A DNA stretch of 64,000 nucleotides from Fen-1245 sp963835535 (GCA_963835535.1 CAWIFL010000008.1:70031-134030); one strand, 5' to 3'. Shown: positions 1 to 8,070, counted from the first letter of the stretch. The notes: generated from the sequence alone by a model not told the origin. Numbers and translations are program-made.

Positions 1-15
1 GCGAGAAGATCGCGT

Positions 16-1149
16 TCATGGGATGACCCGGTGCTCCCGCAGAATGGTGACGACGGAATCTATCGGAAGGGCGGTCACCGTGCCGTGGTACCCGCGCACC
101 GTTTCCGCCTTGAACAGCGAGTTGACGATCGCTTCCTCCGTGGCTTCGACCACGGCCTCGAACAGCGGCGAGATGTGGTCTCCCGCCACCGTCTCGCCCG
201 CTCGCGTGAGCCGGCCTTCGGCCAGCGGGCCGCGCCGCACCGAGGCGGCCGTGGAGAAGGCGAGCGCGAAGTCTCCGCTGCCGTTGGTCGCCGGCGAGCC
301 GGTGCGCGCCACGCCCAGGAACGCGCGGCGGGCCAGGCGCTCCAAGCCGAGCGCTTCCAGCGGCGCATCGGTCGCCACGACGATCATGATGGACCCGTTC
401 CCGCCCTGCAGCTCGTTCTTCAGGTAGTAGCGGCCCAGCTCACGCCCGACGGGCGCGCCGCCGATGGAGAGGATCCCGCCGAAGTTGGTCTGCACCAGCA
501 CGCCTACGGTCCAGCCGCCGAGCGCTTCGGGGAGCCGGCGCGAGGCGGTGCCGATCCCCCCCTTCCAGCCGAAGGCGACCGTGCCGCGCCCGGCGCCCAC
601 GCTCCCCTCCTCCACCGGCCCCTCGCGCGCACCGCGCAGGGCCGCCAGCACGTCCGCCTCCCGCACCGGCCGCAGACGGATGGCGTTCAGGTAGCCGTCG
701 TTGGTCTCGCCCACCACGACGTTCACCGACTGCACGCTCTCGTTCCCCGGCAGCGCCAGCAGCCAGCCGAGGACGGCGTCCGCCACGCGCGGCACGCAGA
801 GCGTGCAGGTCAGGACGATCGGCGACTCCAGCTCGCCCAGCTCCCGGATCTGCGCGATGCCGGTGAGCTTGCCGAAGCCGTTCCCCACCGCCACCGCCGC
901 CGGGACCTTCTCCTGGAACGGGTTGCCCCCGTGCGGGAGGATCGCCGTCACGCCGGTGTTGATCGAGTCACCCGCGGTCACGGTCACCTGCCCGACGCGC
1001 ACGCCGGCCACGTCCGTGATGGCGTCGAGCGCTCCCGTGGGCAGGACACCGATCACCAGTCCCACGTCCCGGGCGCGCGGCCTGGGCGTCTGGGCGCAGA
1101 GGGACGTGGCGATGAGGGAGAGAGCGAGTGGGGCGAGGGCGGGTCGCAC
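16..1149 (-). CDS. DmpA-type (S58 family) aminopeptidase, exported
   Basis: A 377-residue protein of the DmpA/BapA N-terminal-nucleophile family, which hydrolyses D-amino-acid, beta-amino-acid or L-amino-acid peptides after self-cleavage. Family features are visible: the early GxxDAITDVAGVRVG segment (about residues 39-53), the VVGETNDGYLN stretch (145-155), and NGSIMIVVATDAPL, where the family cleaves between Gly252 and Ser253 so that the serine becomes the new N-terminal nucleophile. The first 20 residues look like a signal peptide ending near CAQ, so the enzyme probably acts in the periplasm. The start is GTG. No ribosome-binding site precedes it; instead a strong promoter ends 5 bases upstream, predicting a leaderless mRNA. 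Substrate preference cannot be read from sequence. Confidence 0.9.
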   Translation of the reverse strand: MRPALAPLALSLIATSLCAQTPRPRARDVGLVIGVLPTGALDAITDVAGVRVGQVTVTAGDSINTGVTAILPHGGNPFQEKVPAAVAVGNGFGKLTGIAQIRELGELESPIVLTCTLCVPRVADAVLGWLLALPGNESVQSVNVVVGETNDGYLNAIRLRPVREADVLAALRGAREGPVEEGSVGAGRGTVAFGWKGGIGTASRRLPEALGGWTVGVLVQTNFGGILSIGGAPVGRELGRYYLKNELQGGNGSIMIVVATDAPLEALGLERLARRAFLGVARTGSPATNGSGDFALAFSTAASVRRGPLAEGRLTRAGETVAGDHISPLFEAVVEATEEAIVNSLFKAETVRGYHGTVTALPIDSVVTILREHRVIP

Positions 1150-1154
1150 GCCCC

Positions 1155-1182
1155 ATTATGCGAACGCGGGCGCGGCTGTCAA
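1155..1182 (-). promoter_or_regulatory. Sigma70-type promoter of the DmpA-like gene, leaderless
   Basis: On the minus strand TTGACA (1177-1182) is followed after 16 bases by CATAAT (1155-1160). Only five bases separate the -10 box from the GTG start, so transcription should begin at or within a base or two of the start codon. Confidence 0.7.
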
Positions 1183-1189
1183 CCAGCGC

Positions 1190-1342
1190 CTAGAACGGCA
1201 TCAGCTTCCTCGCGGCCCAGTAGCCGAAGATGAACCCGGCGATCGAGCCGACCACCATCCCGCCCATCCCTGCGACCTGCTCGCCGAGGGCGCCGAGGAT
1301 GGTGCCGGCTATGAAGGTCAGCAGCGTGCGCAGCAGCTTCAT
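1190..1342 (-). CDS. Small glycine-rich membrane protein (50 aa)
   Basis: This 50-residue protein has one or two hydrophobic segments rich in Gly/Ala (LLTFIAGTILGALGE and MVVGSIAGFIFGYWAA) and a short basic C-terminus. Its ATG overlaps the stop of the upstream zinc-ribbon membrane protein in an ATGA arrangement, which points to translational coupling. A GGAGGG-like ribosome-binding site lies a few bases upstream of the ATG, inside the preceding gene. The glycine spacing resembles glycine-zipper inner-membrane proteins, but no function can be assigned. Confidence 0.65.
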   Translation of the reverse strand: MKLLRTLLTFIAGTILGALGEQVAGMGGMVVGSIAGFIFGYWAARKLMPF

Positions 1343-1722
1343 CTGCCCTCCGCGGTTGCGAGTGTGAGCCCCCGATGACAGCTGCCGCAGGTGACGCTCT
1401 GCGGGAACCGCGCCGAGCCAAGCTCGAAATCCTGTTCCGTCCCGCAGTCCGGGCAGCGCCCGTGCGCGCCGCGCAGCTGCTCGGACTGCTTGAGACGCCG
1501 GAAGAACTGCCAGATGCCGATGAAGAAGAAAGAGGGCACGAGGACGAAATGCGCAACGGGGATGAAGATGCTCACGACCATCGCACCCCAGAATCCCGCC
1601 AGACCCTTGAGGGCGCGGCGCAGGCGTGCTGGGCGATCGAACGTGGCCACCACCAGCGTCGGCCGGCGTGGGGGTGCCGTGGTAGCCGGAGAGGGTGAGC
1701 CGTCGCGGTTGAGCCGCTGCAC
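1339..1722 (-). CDS. Membrane protein with C-terminal zinc ribbon
   Basis: A 127-residue protein with a basic N-terminus, a long hydrophobic region (about residues 42-72, one or two membrane spans) and a C-terminal zinc-ribbon-like motif: CPDCGTEQDF followed about 20 residues later by CGSCH. The two CxxC pairs suggest a structural zinc site on the cytoplasmic side. The start used is GTG at 1722; no good ribosome-binding site is visible, so the exact N-terminus is uncertain. It is translationally coupled to the 50-residue membrane protein downstream. I do not recognise a named family. Confidence 0.65.
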   Translation of the reverse strand: MQRLNRDGSPSPATTAPPRRPTLVVATFDRPARLRRALKGLAGFWGAMVVSIFIPVAHFVLVPSFFFIGIWQFFRRLKQSEQLRGAHGRCPDCGTEQDFELGSARFPQSVTCGSCHRGLTLATAEGR

Positions 1723-1771
1723 TGTCGTCGGGCACCCGCGGTGTACCGCGGGCCGGCGCAGGAGTTCCGTC

Positions 1772-1790
1772 TACTTTGTGATGCAAAGTA
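1772..1790. promoter_or_regulatory. Operator-like palindrome TACTTTG-N5-CAAAGTA
   Basis: A perfect 7-5-7 inverted repeat (arms 1772-1778 and 1784-1790) ends one base before the -35 box of the downstream gene pair. The second gene of that pair encodes a winged-helix regulator, so autoregulation through this site is a reasonable inference. Confidence 0.6.
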
Positions 1791-1791
1791 C

Positions 1792-1820
1792 TTGACAGTC
1801 TCAGGAGCGCGGCCTATCCT
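1792..1820 (+). promoter_or_regulatory. Consensus promoter, leaderless start
   Basis: TTGACA (1792-1797), a 17-base spacer and TATCCT (1815-1820) lie in front of the ATG at 1827. Six bases between the -10 box and the ATG predict that the transcript begins with the start codon. Confidence 0.75.
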
Positions 1821-1826
1821 CGCGGC

Positions 1827-2465
1827 ATGACCACATCATCCCCGAATCCGCCGGCGCCGTCGCAGGGGGCGCCGGGAGCGCCGGACGCGGCGCACGCACA
1901 GGCGCTGGAAGACCTGCGGTACATCCGCCGGACGATGGAGGGGGCGGCGTCGTTCACGGCGCTGTCGGGATGGGGGGTCGCCGCGATCGGGGTGACGGCG
2001 TTTCCGGCGGCGTACCTGGCGGCGGGGGCGGACCGCCCGGAGGTCCACCGGTTCTGGATGCTGGTCTGGCTGATCGAGGCGCTCATCGGGATCGCAATCG
2101 GCGTCGCCACCACCGCGCGGAAGGCCCGCAGGGCGCAGGAGCCGCTGTTCGGGCGGCCCGGCCGGAAGTTCGCGCTGACCTTCGCGACGCCCATGGCAGC
2201 CGGAGCGATCCTCACCATTCATCTCTATTACGGCGGCATGGCTGCCGTCCTGCCGGGGATGTGGCTGCTGCTGTACGGCACGGCGTTCGCGACGGCGGGC
2301 GCGTTCTCGGTCAGCACGGTACCGGTGATGGGGCTCTGCTTCATGCTCGTGGGGACGGCGGCGCTCGCCGCGCCGGCGGCGCTGGGGAACGTCTTCATGG
2401 CGGCGGGCTTCGGCGCCCTGCACGTGGTGTTCGGGGCCCTGATCGCGCGGAAGCACGGTGGCTAA
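1827..2465 (+). CDS. Polytopic membrane protein paired with a winged-helix regulator
   Basis: A 212-residue protein with a Pro/Ala-rich N-terminal tail of about 30 residues, then roughly six hydrophobic segments (near residues 43-65, 72-90, 112-130, 134-150, 155-180 and 184-205). No enzymatic motif is visible. It is co-transcribed with, and overlaps by eight bases, the DNA-binding protein that follows. Such membrane-protein/wHTH pairs often form an autoregulated two-gene unit; what the membrane partner senses or transports cannot be inferred. The ATG at 1827 is supported by the promoter position rather than by a ribosome-binding site. Confidence 0.75.
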   Translation: MTTSSPNPPAPSQGAPGAPDAAHAQALEDLRYIRRTMEGAASFTALSGWGVAAIGVTAFPAAYLAAGADRPEVHRFWMLVWLIEALIGIAIGVATTARKARRAQEPLFGRPGRKFALTFATPMAAGAILTIHLYYGGMAAVLPGMWLLLYGTAFATAGAFSVSTVPVMGLCFMLVGTAALAAPAALGNVFMAAGFGALHVVFGALIARKHGG

Positions 2466-2796
2466 GCCGGGGACCGCCCGGACCGCGCCGCCGAGCAGCC
2501 ACGCGCCCGAACTCGACCGCCTGATCCACGAGCGGCTCCGGCTCGGGATCGCGAGCGCCCTCGCGGTCAACGAAGCGCTCAGCTTCGCGGACCTGAAGAA
2601 GCTCCTCAACACGAGCGACGGGAACCTGAGCGTGCACGCGCGCAAGCTGGAAGAAGCGCAGTACATCGCGTGCACCAAGACCTTCGAGGGGCGGCTGCCG
2701 CGCACGGAGTACCGGCTGACCACGGCCGGGCGGCGCGCGCTCGAGCGCTACCTCGAGCACATGGAGGCGCTGATCCGGGCTACGCGCGAAGCGTAG
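2458..2796 (+). CDS. Winged-helix transcriptional regulator
   Basis: A 112-residue DNA-binding protein. Residues 20-105 carry a winged helix-turn-helix of the ArsR/MarR-like HTH_34 type: RLGIASALAVNEALSFADLK, then LLNTSDGNLSVHARKLEEAQ as the recognition helix region, then a wing ending in TEYRLTTAGRRALERYL. It starts with GTG inside the end of the upstream membrane-protein gene. It is the likely ligand of the 1772-1790 palindrome. No cysteine cluster or effector domain is seen, so the signal is unknown. Confidence 0.8.
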   Translation: MAKPGTARTAPPSSHAPELDRLIHERLRLGIASALAVNEALSFADLKKLLNTSDGNLSVHARKLEEAQYIACTKTFEGRLPRTEYRLTTAGRRALERYLEHMEALIRATREA

Positions 2797-3414
2797 CTAC
2801 TTCACCGGGTGCCGGAGGATGGTCTTGAGCTTCTCCGGCTTGGTGCGCTGTGGATCCGACAGGTAGATCTCGTGGTGCCGGCCGGTGAAGCGCACACCCT
2901 GCTCCTTCGCGTAGGCCAGCATCGCGTCCATCGTCGGCCCCTCCGCGGCATAGGGCCCGACGTGCAGCATCTGGACGCACGTCCCTTCCGCGATCCGCTC
3001 GAGCTTGACCGCTTTGACGCCCTTGTCCCTCCCCTTCTCCTTCAGCAGCTCCGCGGCCATCACCAGGCAGCGCGCCTTCACGGTGTCGGGCATCCGGATC
3101 AGGATCTTCCAGCGCCAGCTCCGCTTCGACTGGTCGATCATCCACTGCGACGGGTCGCCGCCGGCCGTCCACCACAGCCCCTCGAGACCGGCGACCTTGA
3201 AGTCCTGGCCGAGCCGCTTCTTCCCCATCTTGATGGTCCACGCCATCGCATAGAGCGCGCCGACCGCCGCGCCGAAGGCGGGGCCGTTCGGATCGCCGGA
3301 GCCGTCGACCGCGAGGTACCGCGCCGGCCTGGTCGCCACGAAGACGGGGCGCTTCGGCTTCACGTATTCGGCCGCGTGGAGCTTGTAGAGGTCGAGCTTG
3401 GAGGCCGTGGGCAT
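2797..3414 (-). CDS. GyrI-like small-molecule-binding domain protein
   Basis: A protein of 205 residues from the ATG at 3414 (an in-frame extension to 3465 exists but has no better start signal). The sequence AxRPARYLAVDGSGDP, the WTIKM stretch and the C-terminal LKTILRHPVK match the stand-alone GyrI-like proteins that bind hydrophobic or cationic small molecules. There is no attached AraC/MerR DNA-binding domain, so it is probably a sequestering or hydrolytic single-domain protein rather than a regulator. It converges on the winged-helix regulator with no gap between the stop codons. Confidence 0.7.
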   Translation of the reverse strand: MPTASKLDLYKLHAAEYVKPKRPVFVATRPARYLAVDGSGDPNGPAFGAAVGALYAMAWTIKMGKKRLGQDFKVAGLEGLWWTAGGDPSQWMIDQSKRSWRWKILIRMPDTVKARCLVMAAELLKEKGRDKGVKAVKLERIAEGTCVQMLHVGPYAAEGPTMDAMLAYAKEQGVRFTGRHHEIYLSDPQRTKPEKLKTILRHPVK

Positions 3415-3534
3415 GCCGCACCGCTGGTAGGAGTCGGTGCGAAGATGCGGCGGCCGGACCGGCACTGCCAGAGTCGCGGCCGCCGAATTCGCCGCGATTT
3501 CGTCGGCTACGGAGTTGCGGCGACCGCGTGGTGC

Positions 3535-4051
3535 TCAGGCCTGCGGGTAGATCAGCCGGCCGTCGCTCTGCACGCGGGCGTGCGCATTGAGCGTGTGACG
3601 CTCGGAGCGGCCGGGCGCCAGAATGTGGACCACTTCGATACCCCTCGACGCCAGCGCGTCGGCGATCAGCTGCCGGTGGCAGCGCCACGGCACCGCCTCG
3701 GCGCACATGATCGCAAGGCGGCGTTCGCGGGCCTCGGCGCCCAGGCGCTGCAGCGCCGCTACGGCCTCGGGCGAGGCCAGATGGTCCGCGTAGCCGCGGA
3801 ACCCGGCGTTCCGCCAGAAGGTATTCGGGGAGTCCGGGGCGGCGCGGCGCCGCCCTCCCAGGTCCACCTCATGCCGGTACTCGACGCCGGCCGCGGTGAG
3901 CGACGCCGCGAGCGCGTCGCGCCCGTACTGGGGAGAGCGGTGCGAGCCCGGGAAAGCGCCGCACGTCCACCAGCAGCTCGACCGCATGCTCGGCGAGCAG
4001 GGCGAGCAGCGCTTCGATCGGCCGCGTCGAGTGTCCGAGCGTGCAGATCAC
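3535..4051 (-). pseudogene. DUF488 family protein, disrupted by one base
   Basis: The N-terminal part (from a GTG at 4051) reads ICTLGHSTRPIEALLALL and LLVDVRRFPG in one frame. The rest reads SHRSPQYGRDALAASL through ERHTLNAHARVQ in the next frame. Together they give the usual DUF488 order: GHSTR, DVRRFPGS, FRGYADH, CAE..PWRCHR. The break lies in the CCCGGG run at 3947-3952; total length is 3n+1, so removing one base restores a protein of about 171 residues. Either the gene is decayed or the assembly carries an inserted base. DUF488 proteins have no firmly established activity. Its start overlaps the ribosome-binding region of the divergent DUF1259 gene. Confidence 0.75.
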
Positions 4052-4069
4052 CGAAAGGAAGGTACTGCG

Positions 4070-4951
4070 ATGCACTTCCGGCCCGGCATGCTCCTGCTCT
4101 GCCCCGTCGTCCTGGGACTCTGCCCGATCGCGAACGCGCAGAGCGCGCCGGCTTCGCCGTTCGACACCGTGGCGATCATCCTGAAGACGCCGGCGGTGCC
4201 GTCCGCCGGGTACGTCCGGTTCAACCTGCCGCGCCGCGACCTCACCGTCCGGCTGAACGGCACCGCCCTCGCCGTCCCGATGGCGCTCGGCGCGTGGGCC
4301 GGCTTCGCCGGCACGGCGCGCGAAGCGGAGGCGATGGGCGATCTGGTCCTCACCGCGCGTGAGCTGGGGCCGGTCCTCGCCGAGCTGGAGAAGCAGCGCA
4401 TCGCGGTGACGGGGATCCACGACCACCTGGTGGGCGAAGAGCCCCGCCTGGTGTACGTGCACTTCCACGCGATGGGGGCGCCGGCCGATCTCGCGTCCCG
4501 TCTGGATTCGGCGCTCGCGCGCACCGGAACGCCGCGGCCCGTCGCGCCGGCCCAGGCTCCTCCGGTCACCATAGACACGGCGTTCATCTTCCAGACGCTC
4601 GGCGCGTCGGGGCACGCCGCCGGCAACGTCGCCCAGCTCGGCTTCGACCTGGTCAGGCATCGGGTCCGGTGGGAGGGGCACACGCTGGTACCCGCAATGG
4701 CCTACGGCACGCCGATCAACATCCAGATGGTGAACCCCGGCCAGGCCGTGGCCACGGGAGACTTCGCGGTGCTCGCGGCGCAGGCGCCGCGTGTCCTCGG
4801 CGCCTTCGCGGCTCACGGCATCACCGCCGAGGCGCTGCATACCGACATGGTGGGAGAATCTCCGCCCGTGTACTTCATCCATTTCTGGGCGGACGGATCG
4901 CTGGCGGACGTGGTGTCCGGACTCAAGGCGGCGCTCGACGCGGCGAAGTGA
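4070..4951 (+). CDS. DUF1259 (LppY/LpqO-type) secreted protein
   Basis: A 293-residue protein with a clear signal peptide (MHFRPGMLLLCPVVLGLCP..ANA, cleavage near residue 24). Two tandem copies of the DUF1259 fold follow: copy 1 about residues 30-150 (GYVRFNLPRRDLTVRLNG ... AVTGIHDHLVGEEPRLVYVH) and copy 2 about 165-290 (HRVRWEGHTLVPAMAYG ... ALHTDMVGESPPVYFIHFW). The repeated GIHxH/HTDM...FIHFW pattern is typical. The ATG has an AGGAAGG ribosome-binding site seven bases upstream. The family is exported or lipid-anchored in actinobacteria and others and has no known biochemical role. Confidence 0.85.
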   Translation: MHFRPGMLLLCPVVLGLCPIANAQSAPASPFDTVAIILKTPAVPSAGYVRFNLPRRDLTVRLNGTALAVPMALGAWAGFAGTAREAEAMGDLVLTARELGPVLAELEKQRIAVTGIHDHLVGEEPRLVYVHFHAMGAPADLASRLDSALARTGTPRPVAPAQAPPVTIDTAFIFQTLGASGHAAGNVAQLGFDLVRHRVRWEGHTLVPAMAYGTPINIQMVNPGQAVATGDFAVLAAQAPRVLGAFAAHGITAEALHTDMVGESPPVYFIHFWADGSLADVVSGLKAALDAAK

Positions 4952-5027
4952 CCGCTTGAGCCGCCTTCGTCGGGCGGCTACCTTGCGGTCGGGTTTCGCC
5001 GATTCTTTGACAATTCGGGGGTAGCAC

Positions 5028-6323
5028 GTGGACGCCGTACCGGTCATTGCCCGTGGCCACAACCTGGCCATCTTCGTTCCGCCCGTGCCGGCGGCCGCCG
5101 CGCCGTGCCTTCAGGCCATCCCCGAGAACCGTCCCACCCTCGTCCTCACCGCCGATTCCGATCGCGCCGTGGCGCTCGCCGACACGTGCGCGCGAGCGAA
5201 CGTCCTCGCGGTGACGGGTCTTGCCCGGGCCGAACGGAGGCTCAAGAGCGCGCCTCCCGCTCTGCTCTTCGTCGCCGCGACCGACGCGCTTCAGCTGCTG
5301 AAGCACTCGCAGCTCCGGTGCGCCGAGCTCGGGACCGTCGTGCTCGCGTGGCCGGAGCAGTTGGACGAGGAAGGGCGCGACGCGCTCGGCGCCGTGATGG
5401 CGGAGACGCCGCGCGACTCGCAGCGCATGATCCTGACCGCCATGGCGGGCACCGGGCTCGACGAGCTGCTGGAGCGCTACGCGTTCAAGGCCGTCACCTT
5501 CGGCTTCCCCGCGGCGGACGCGCCCCAGCCGGCGAGCCTCGGCCCGGCATCGTACGTCCTCGCACGGCCGAGTCAGCTCGAGGCGATGCGCCGCAAGATC
5601 CTGGACGCCGTGGATCCCGAGCGCGACGAGGCGGTGGCGATCGCCCCGTGCCCGGCCAGCCGCGAGGAGGCCGAGGCGCTGCGCGGCGCGCCGACCGACG
5701 CTCGAGCCTCCAGGCTGATCTTCGTGGTGGAGCCGGTGCAGCTCGGGTGGCTGCGCAGCCTCTTCTCCCCGCTCACGGCGCTCCGGCTCCCCACCTCCCT
5801 GACCGCGTTGGAGCACCGCGCCGAGGCGGTGCGCGCGCGCCTCGAGCGGACCCTGGAATCGCAGAACCTCGACCGGGAGCTGTTCCTGATCGGCCCCCTC
5901 CTCGAGCGATTCGACGCCGCCGATGTGGCCGCCGCCGCGCTCCGACTGGCGGGCACGGAAGCCATCGCGCAGACGGCCGAACCGGCGGACGGAGGGCCTC
6001 AGCCCGGCGCCGGAAGCGCCCTGGGGACGGGGATTCCCAGCTGGACCCGGCTCTGGGTGGGCGTCGGGAAGAAGGACAACGTGCGGCCGGGGGACCTGCT
6101 CGGCGCCATCGTGGGCGAGACCGGCCTGGCGGCCGACCAGATCGGCAAGATCGAGGTCCGAGAGCTGTTCTGCCTGGTGGAGGTGCGCCCGGAGGTGGCC
6201 GAGCTGGTGATCAAGGCACTGAACGGCACCACCCTGCGGGGTCGCCACATCACCGCCAGGCTCGATCGAGGACAGGGGTCGCACCGGTCCGCTCCCCCGC
6301 GGGGCCACCCCACCCAGGCCTGA
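5028..6323 (+). CDS. Degenerate DEAD-box-like protein with DbpA RNA-binding domain
   Basis: A 431-residue protein. The last ~75 residues before a Pro/Arg tail (about 340-412: WTRLWVGVGKKDNVRPGD, LLGAIVGETGL, IGKIEVRELFCLVEV, LNGTTLRGRHITARL) are a good DbpA/CsdA-type RNA-binding domain. The N-terminal 330 residues keep the layout of a DEAD-box helicase but not its chemistry. The Walker A position reads PPVPAAAAPC with no GKT; motif Ia is recognisable as TLVLTADSDRAVALAD; the DEAD position reads VVLAWPEQLDEEG; the SAT position reads MILTAM. It should therefore bind RNA without hydrolysing ATP. It starts with GTG and ends at a strong bidirectional hairpin. A role in ribosome assembly or RNA chaperoning is inference. 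Confidence 0.8.
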   Translation: MDAVPVIARGHNLAIFVPPVPAAAAPCLQAIPENRPTLVLTADSDRAVALADTCARANVLAVTGLARAERRLKSAPPALLFVAATDALQLLKHSQLRCAELGTVVLAWPEQLDEEGRDALGAVMAETPRDSQRMILTAMAGTGLDELLERYAFKAVTFGFPAADAPQPASLGPASYVLARPSQLEAMRRKILDAVDPERDEAVAIAPCPASREEAEALRGAPTDARASRLIFVVEPVQLGWLRSLFSPLTALRLPTSLTALEHRAEAVRARLERTLESQNLDRELFLIGPLLERFDAADVAAAALRLAGTEAIAQTAEPADGGPQPGAGSALGTGIPSWTRLWVGVGKKDNVRPGDLLGAIVGETGLAADQIGKIEVRELFCLVEVRPEVAELVIKALNGTTLRGRHITARLDRGQGSHRSAPPRGHPTQA

Positions 6324-6328
6324 AAGCC

Positions 6329-6363
6329 AAGGCGCCACCCCGGGAAACCCGAGGTGGCGCCTT
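6329..6363. terminator. Bidirectional hairpin between the DbpA-domain gene and HU
   Basis: An 11-bp stem (AAGGCGCCACC with GGTGGCGCCTT) continues after one mismatch into CGGG/CCCG around an AAA loop. It sits between two convergent genes and could end transcripts from both, though no long T-run follows. Confidence 0.7.
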
Positions 6364-6378
6364 GCCTAGCTCAGGACC

Positions 6379-6666
6379 CTACTTCTTGCGGCAGGCGTCC
6401 TTGAGGCCCTTCCCGGCGCGGAACACGGGGGCGATCGACGCCTTGATCGTGATCTCCTTGCCGGTACGGGGGTTACGGCCCTTGCGGGCGCCGCGCTTGC
6501 GGGTCTCGAAGTTCCCGAAGCCCGTGATCTGAACCTTCGCGCCCTTCTTCAGTTCGGTCGCGATCACGCCGTTCGTCGCGAACAGCGCCTCGACTGTGCG
6601 GCCGGCCTCGGCCTTCGACATCTTCGTCTTGGACGCCAGCGCACCTACGAGATCGGACTTGTTCAC
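6379..6666 (-). CDS. HU family DNA-binding protein
   Basis: A 95-residue histone-like protein: N-terminal helices (MNKSDLVGALASKTKMSKAE), the signature region GFGNFETRKRGARKGRNPRT at about residues 50-69, and the DNA-contacting beta arm, ending in a basic tail. Length and residues match HU rather than IHF subunits. It bends and compacts DNA as a dimer. The start is GTG with GGAG seven bases upstream. The gene stands alone, divergent from thymidine kinase and convergent with the DbpA-domain gene. Confidence 0.95.
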   Translation of the reverse strand: MNKSDLVGALASKTKMSKAEAGRTVEALFATNGVIATELKKGAKVQITGFGNFETRKRGARKGRNPRTGKEITIKASIAPVFRAGKGLKDACRKK

Positions 6667-6773
6667 CGGGATACTCCTCCACTGGGGGGTTCATGGAACA
6701 GGGGGCTGGGATGCCCCGAGATGCCCGAAAACCTAGGTATTTCCTTGATTTTTCGCAATAGGCAACTTCACGC

Positions 6774-6802
6774 TTGACCCTCTTTCACCCGGCTTTCATA
6801 CT
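6774..6802 (+). promoter_or_regulatory. Promoter of thymidine kinase
   Basis: TTGACC (6774-6779), a 17-base spacer and CATACT (6797-6802), with the ATG at 6837. The expected 5' leader is about 28 bases. Confidence 0.55.
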
Positions 6803-6836
6803 TCCCGCGGCTGATTCGCCCACCCAGGACCCCGCC

Positions 6837-7442
6837 ATGTTTCACGGCACCAAACCCGGTTGGATCGAAGTCATCAGCGGCGTGATGTTCAGCGGCAAGA
6901 GCGAGGAGCTCATTCGCCGCGTGCGCCGCGCGGTGATCGCGCGGAACAAGGTGCAGGTCTTCAAGTCGCACCTCGACGAGCGCTACGCGGGCCTCTACAG
7001 CGTGAGCAGCCACGACGGCACGATCGTGGAAGCGGAGCCGATCAAGGACTCGCGCGAGATCATGGAGCATCTGCGCCCCGACACCCAGGTCGTCGCGGTG
7101 GACGAGGCGCAGTTTCTCGACGCGGGCATCGTCACCGTGGCGAACGCGCTCGCCGATCGCGGCGTGCGCGTGATCCTCGCCGGCACGGACATCGACTTCC
7201 GCGGCGAGCGCTTCGGCGCGATGCCGGAGCTGATGGTGGCAGCGGAGATCGTGGACAAGCTGTACGCGATCTGCGTGGTGTGCGGCGGCCCCGCGACGCG
7301 CAACCAGCGGCTGGTGAACGGGAAGCCGGCGCCGTACGACTCGCCGCAGATCATGGTGGGCGGGCGCGAATCGTACGAGGCGCGGTGCCGACATTGTCAT
7401 CAGGTTCCGAAGAGAGATGAAGGACAAGGTGACCTCCTGTAG
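6837..7442 (+). CDS. tdk: Thymidine kinase
   Basis: A 201-residue type II thymidine kinase that phosphorylates thymidine to dTMP in the salvage pathway. It shows the P-loop GVMFSGKSEELIRR near the N-terminus, the VDEAQFLD Walker B/lasso region, the DIDFRGERFG loop, and four zinc-binding cysteines (CVVCGG and CRHCHQ). The ATG at 6837 is chosen because the P-loop is normally about 13 residues from the start; upstream in-frame sequence belongs to the promoter. The dephospho-CoA kinase gene follows directly. Confidence 0.95.
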   Translation: MFHGTKPGWIEVISGVMFSGKSEELIRRVRRAVIARNKVQVFKSHLDERYAGLYSVSSHDGTIVEAEPIKDSREIMEHLRPDTQVVAVDEAQFLDAGIVTVANALADRGVRVILAGTDIDFRGERFGAMPELMVAAEIVDKLYAICVVCGGPATRNQRLVNGKPAPYDSPQIMVGGRESYEARCRHCHQVPKRDEGQGDLL

Positions 7443-7443
7443 G

Positions 7444-8070
7444 ATGCTGAGGGTCGCCCTGACCGGGAACGTCGCCGCGGGGAAGAGCACGGTGCTCCCG
7501 CTGTTCGAGCGCTGGGGCGCCGCGACGATCGACACCGACACGCTCGCGCGCGAGGCCGTGGTGCCGGGCTCGCCGGCGCTCGCCGCCCTCTTCCGGCGGT
7601 TCGGCGCCGATCTCGCGCGGCCGGACGGGACGCTCGATCGGGCCGTGCTCCGGCGGCGCGTGATGGGGAACGACGAGCAGCGCGCGGTGCTGAACGCGAT
7701 CGTGCATCCCGAGGTGGAGCGCCTCCTCGCCGCGCGGATCGCCGAGGCGGAGCGCCGCGGCGCCGGCATCGTGGTCTGCGACATCCCGTTGCTCTTCGAG
7801 GTGCTCGATCCCGCCGAATGGGACGTGGTGGTGCTGGTGGACGCGCCGGAGGAGACGCGGCGCCGGCGGCTGATCGAGCTCAGGGGCTACACGCGCGCGG
7901 AGGCGGACGACGTCATCGGCGCGCAGCTGCCGAGCCGTCTCAAGCGGGACCAGAGCGACATCGTGATCGACAACGACGGCCGCGCGGACGCCCTCGAGGC
8001 CCGCGCCCGGCAGGCGTGGGCCGAGCTGCAGGACGCGGTCCGGGCCGGCGGGACCGGACGCCGCCGCTGA
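7444..8070 (+). CDS. coaE: Dephospho-CoA kinase
   Basis: Catalyses the last step of coenzyme A synthesis, ATP-dependent 3'-phosphorylation of dephospho-CoA. It has the P-loop LTGNVAAGKSTV at residues 6-17, the DTDTLAREAV substrate region, VVCDIPLLFE (Walker B-like) and the lid segment RRRRLIELRGYTRAEA. It is about 208 residues from the ATG at 7444; an in-frame ATG at 7417 would add nine residues overlapping tdk, but the usual N-terminus of the family supports 7444. Likely co-transcribed with tdk. Confidence 0.93.
   Translation: MLRVALTGNVAAGKSTVLPLFERWGAATIDTDTLAREAVVPGSPALAALFRRFGADLARPDGTLDRAVLRRRVMGNDEQRAVLNAIVHPEVERLLAARIAEAERRGAGIVVCDIPLLFEVLDPAEWDVVVLVDAPEETRRRRLIELRGYTRAEADDVIGAQLPSRLKRDQSDIVIDNDGRADALEARARQAWAELQDAVRAGGTGRRR

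Noticed and set aside
5007..5012. TTGACA as a -35 box for the DbpA-domain gene
   Set aside because: The matching -10 position would fall inside the coding sequence, beyond the GTG at 5028.
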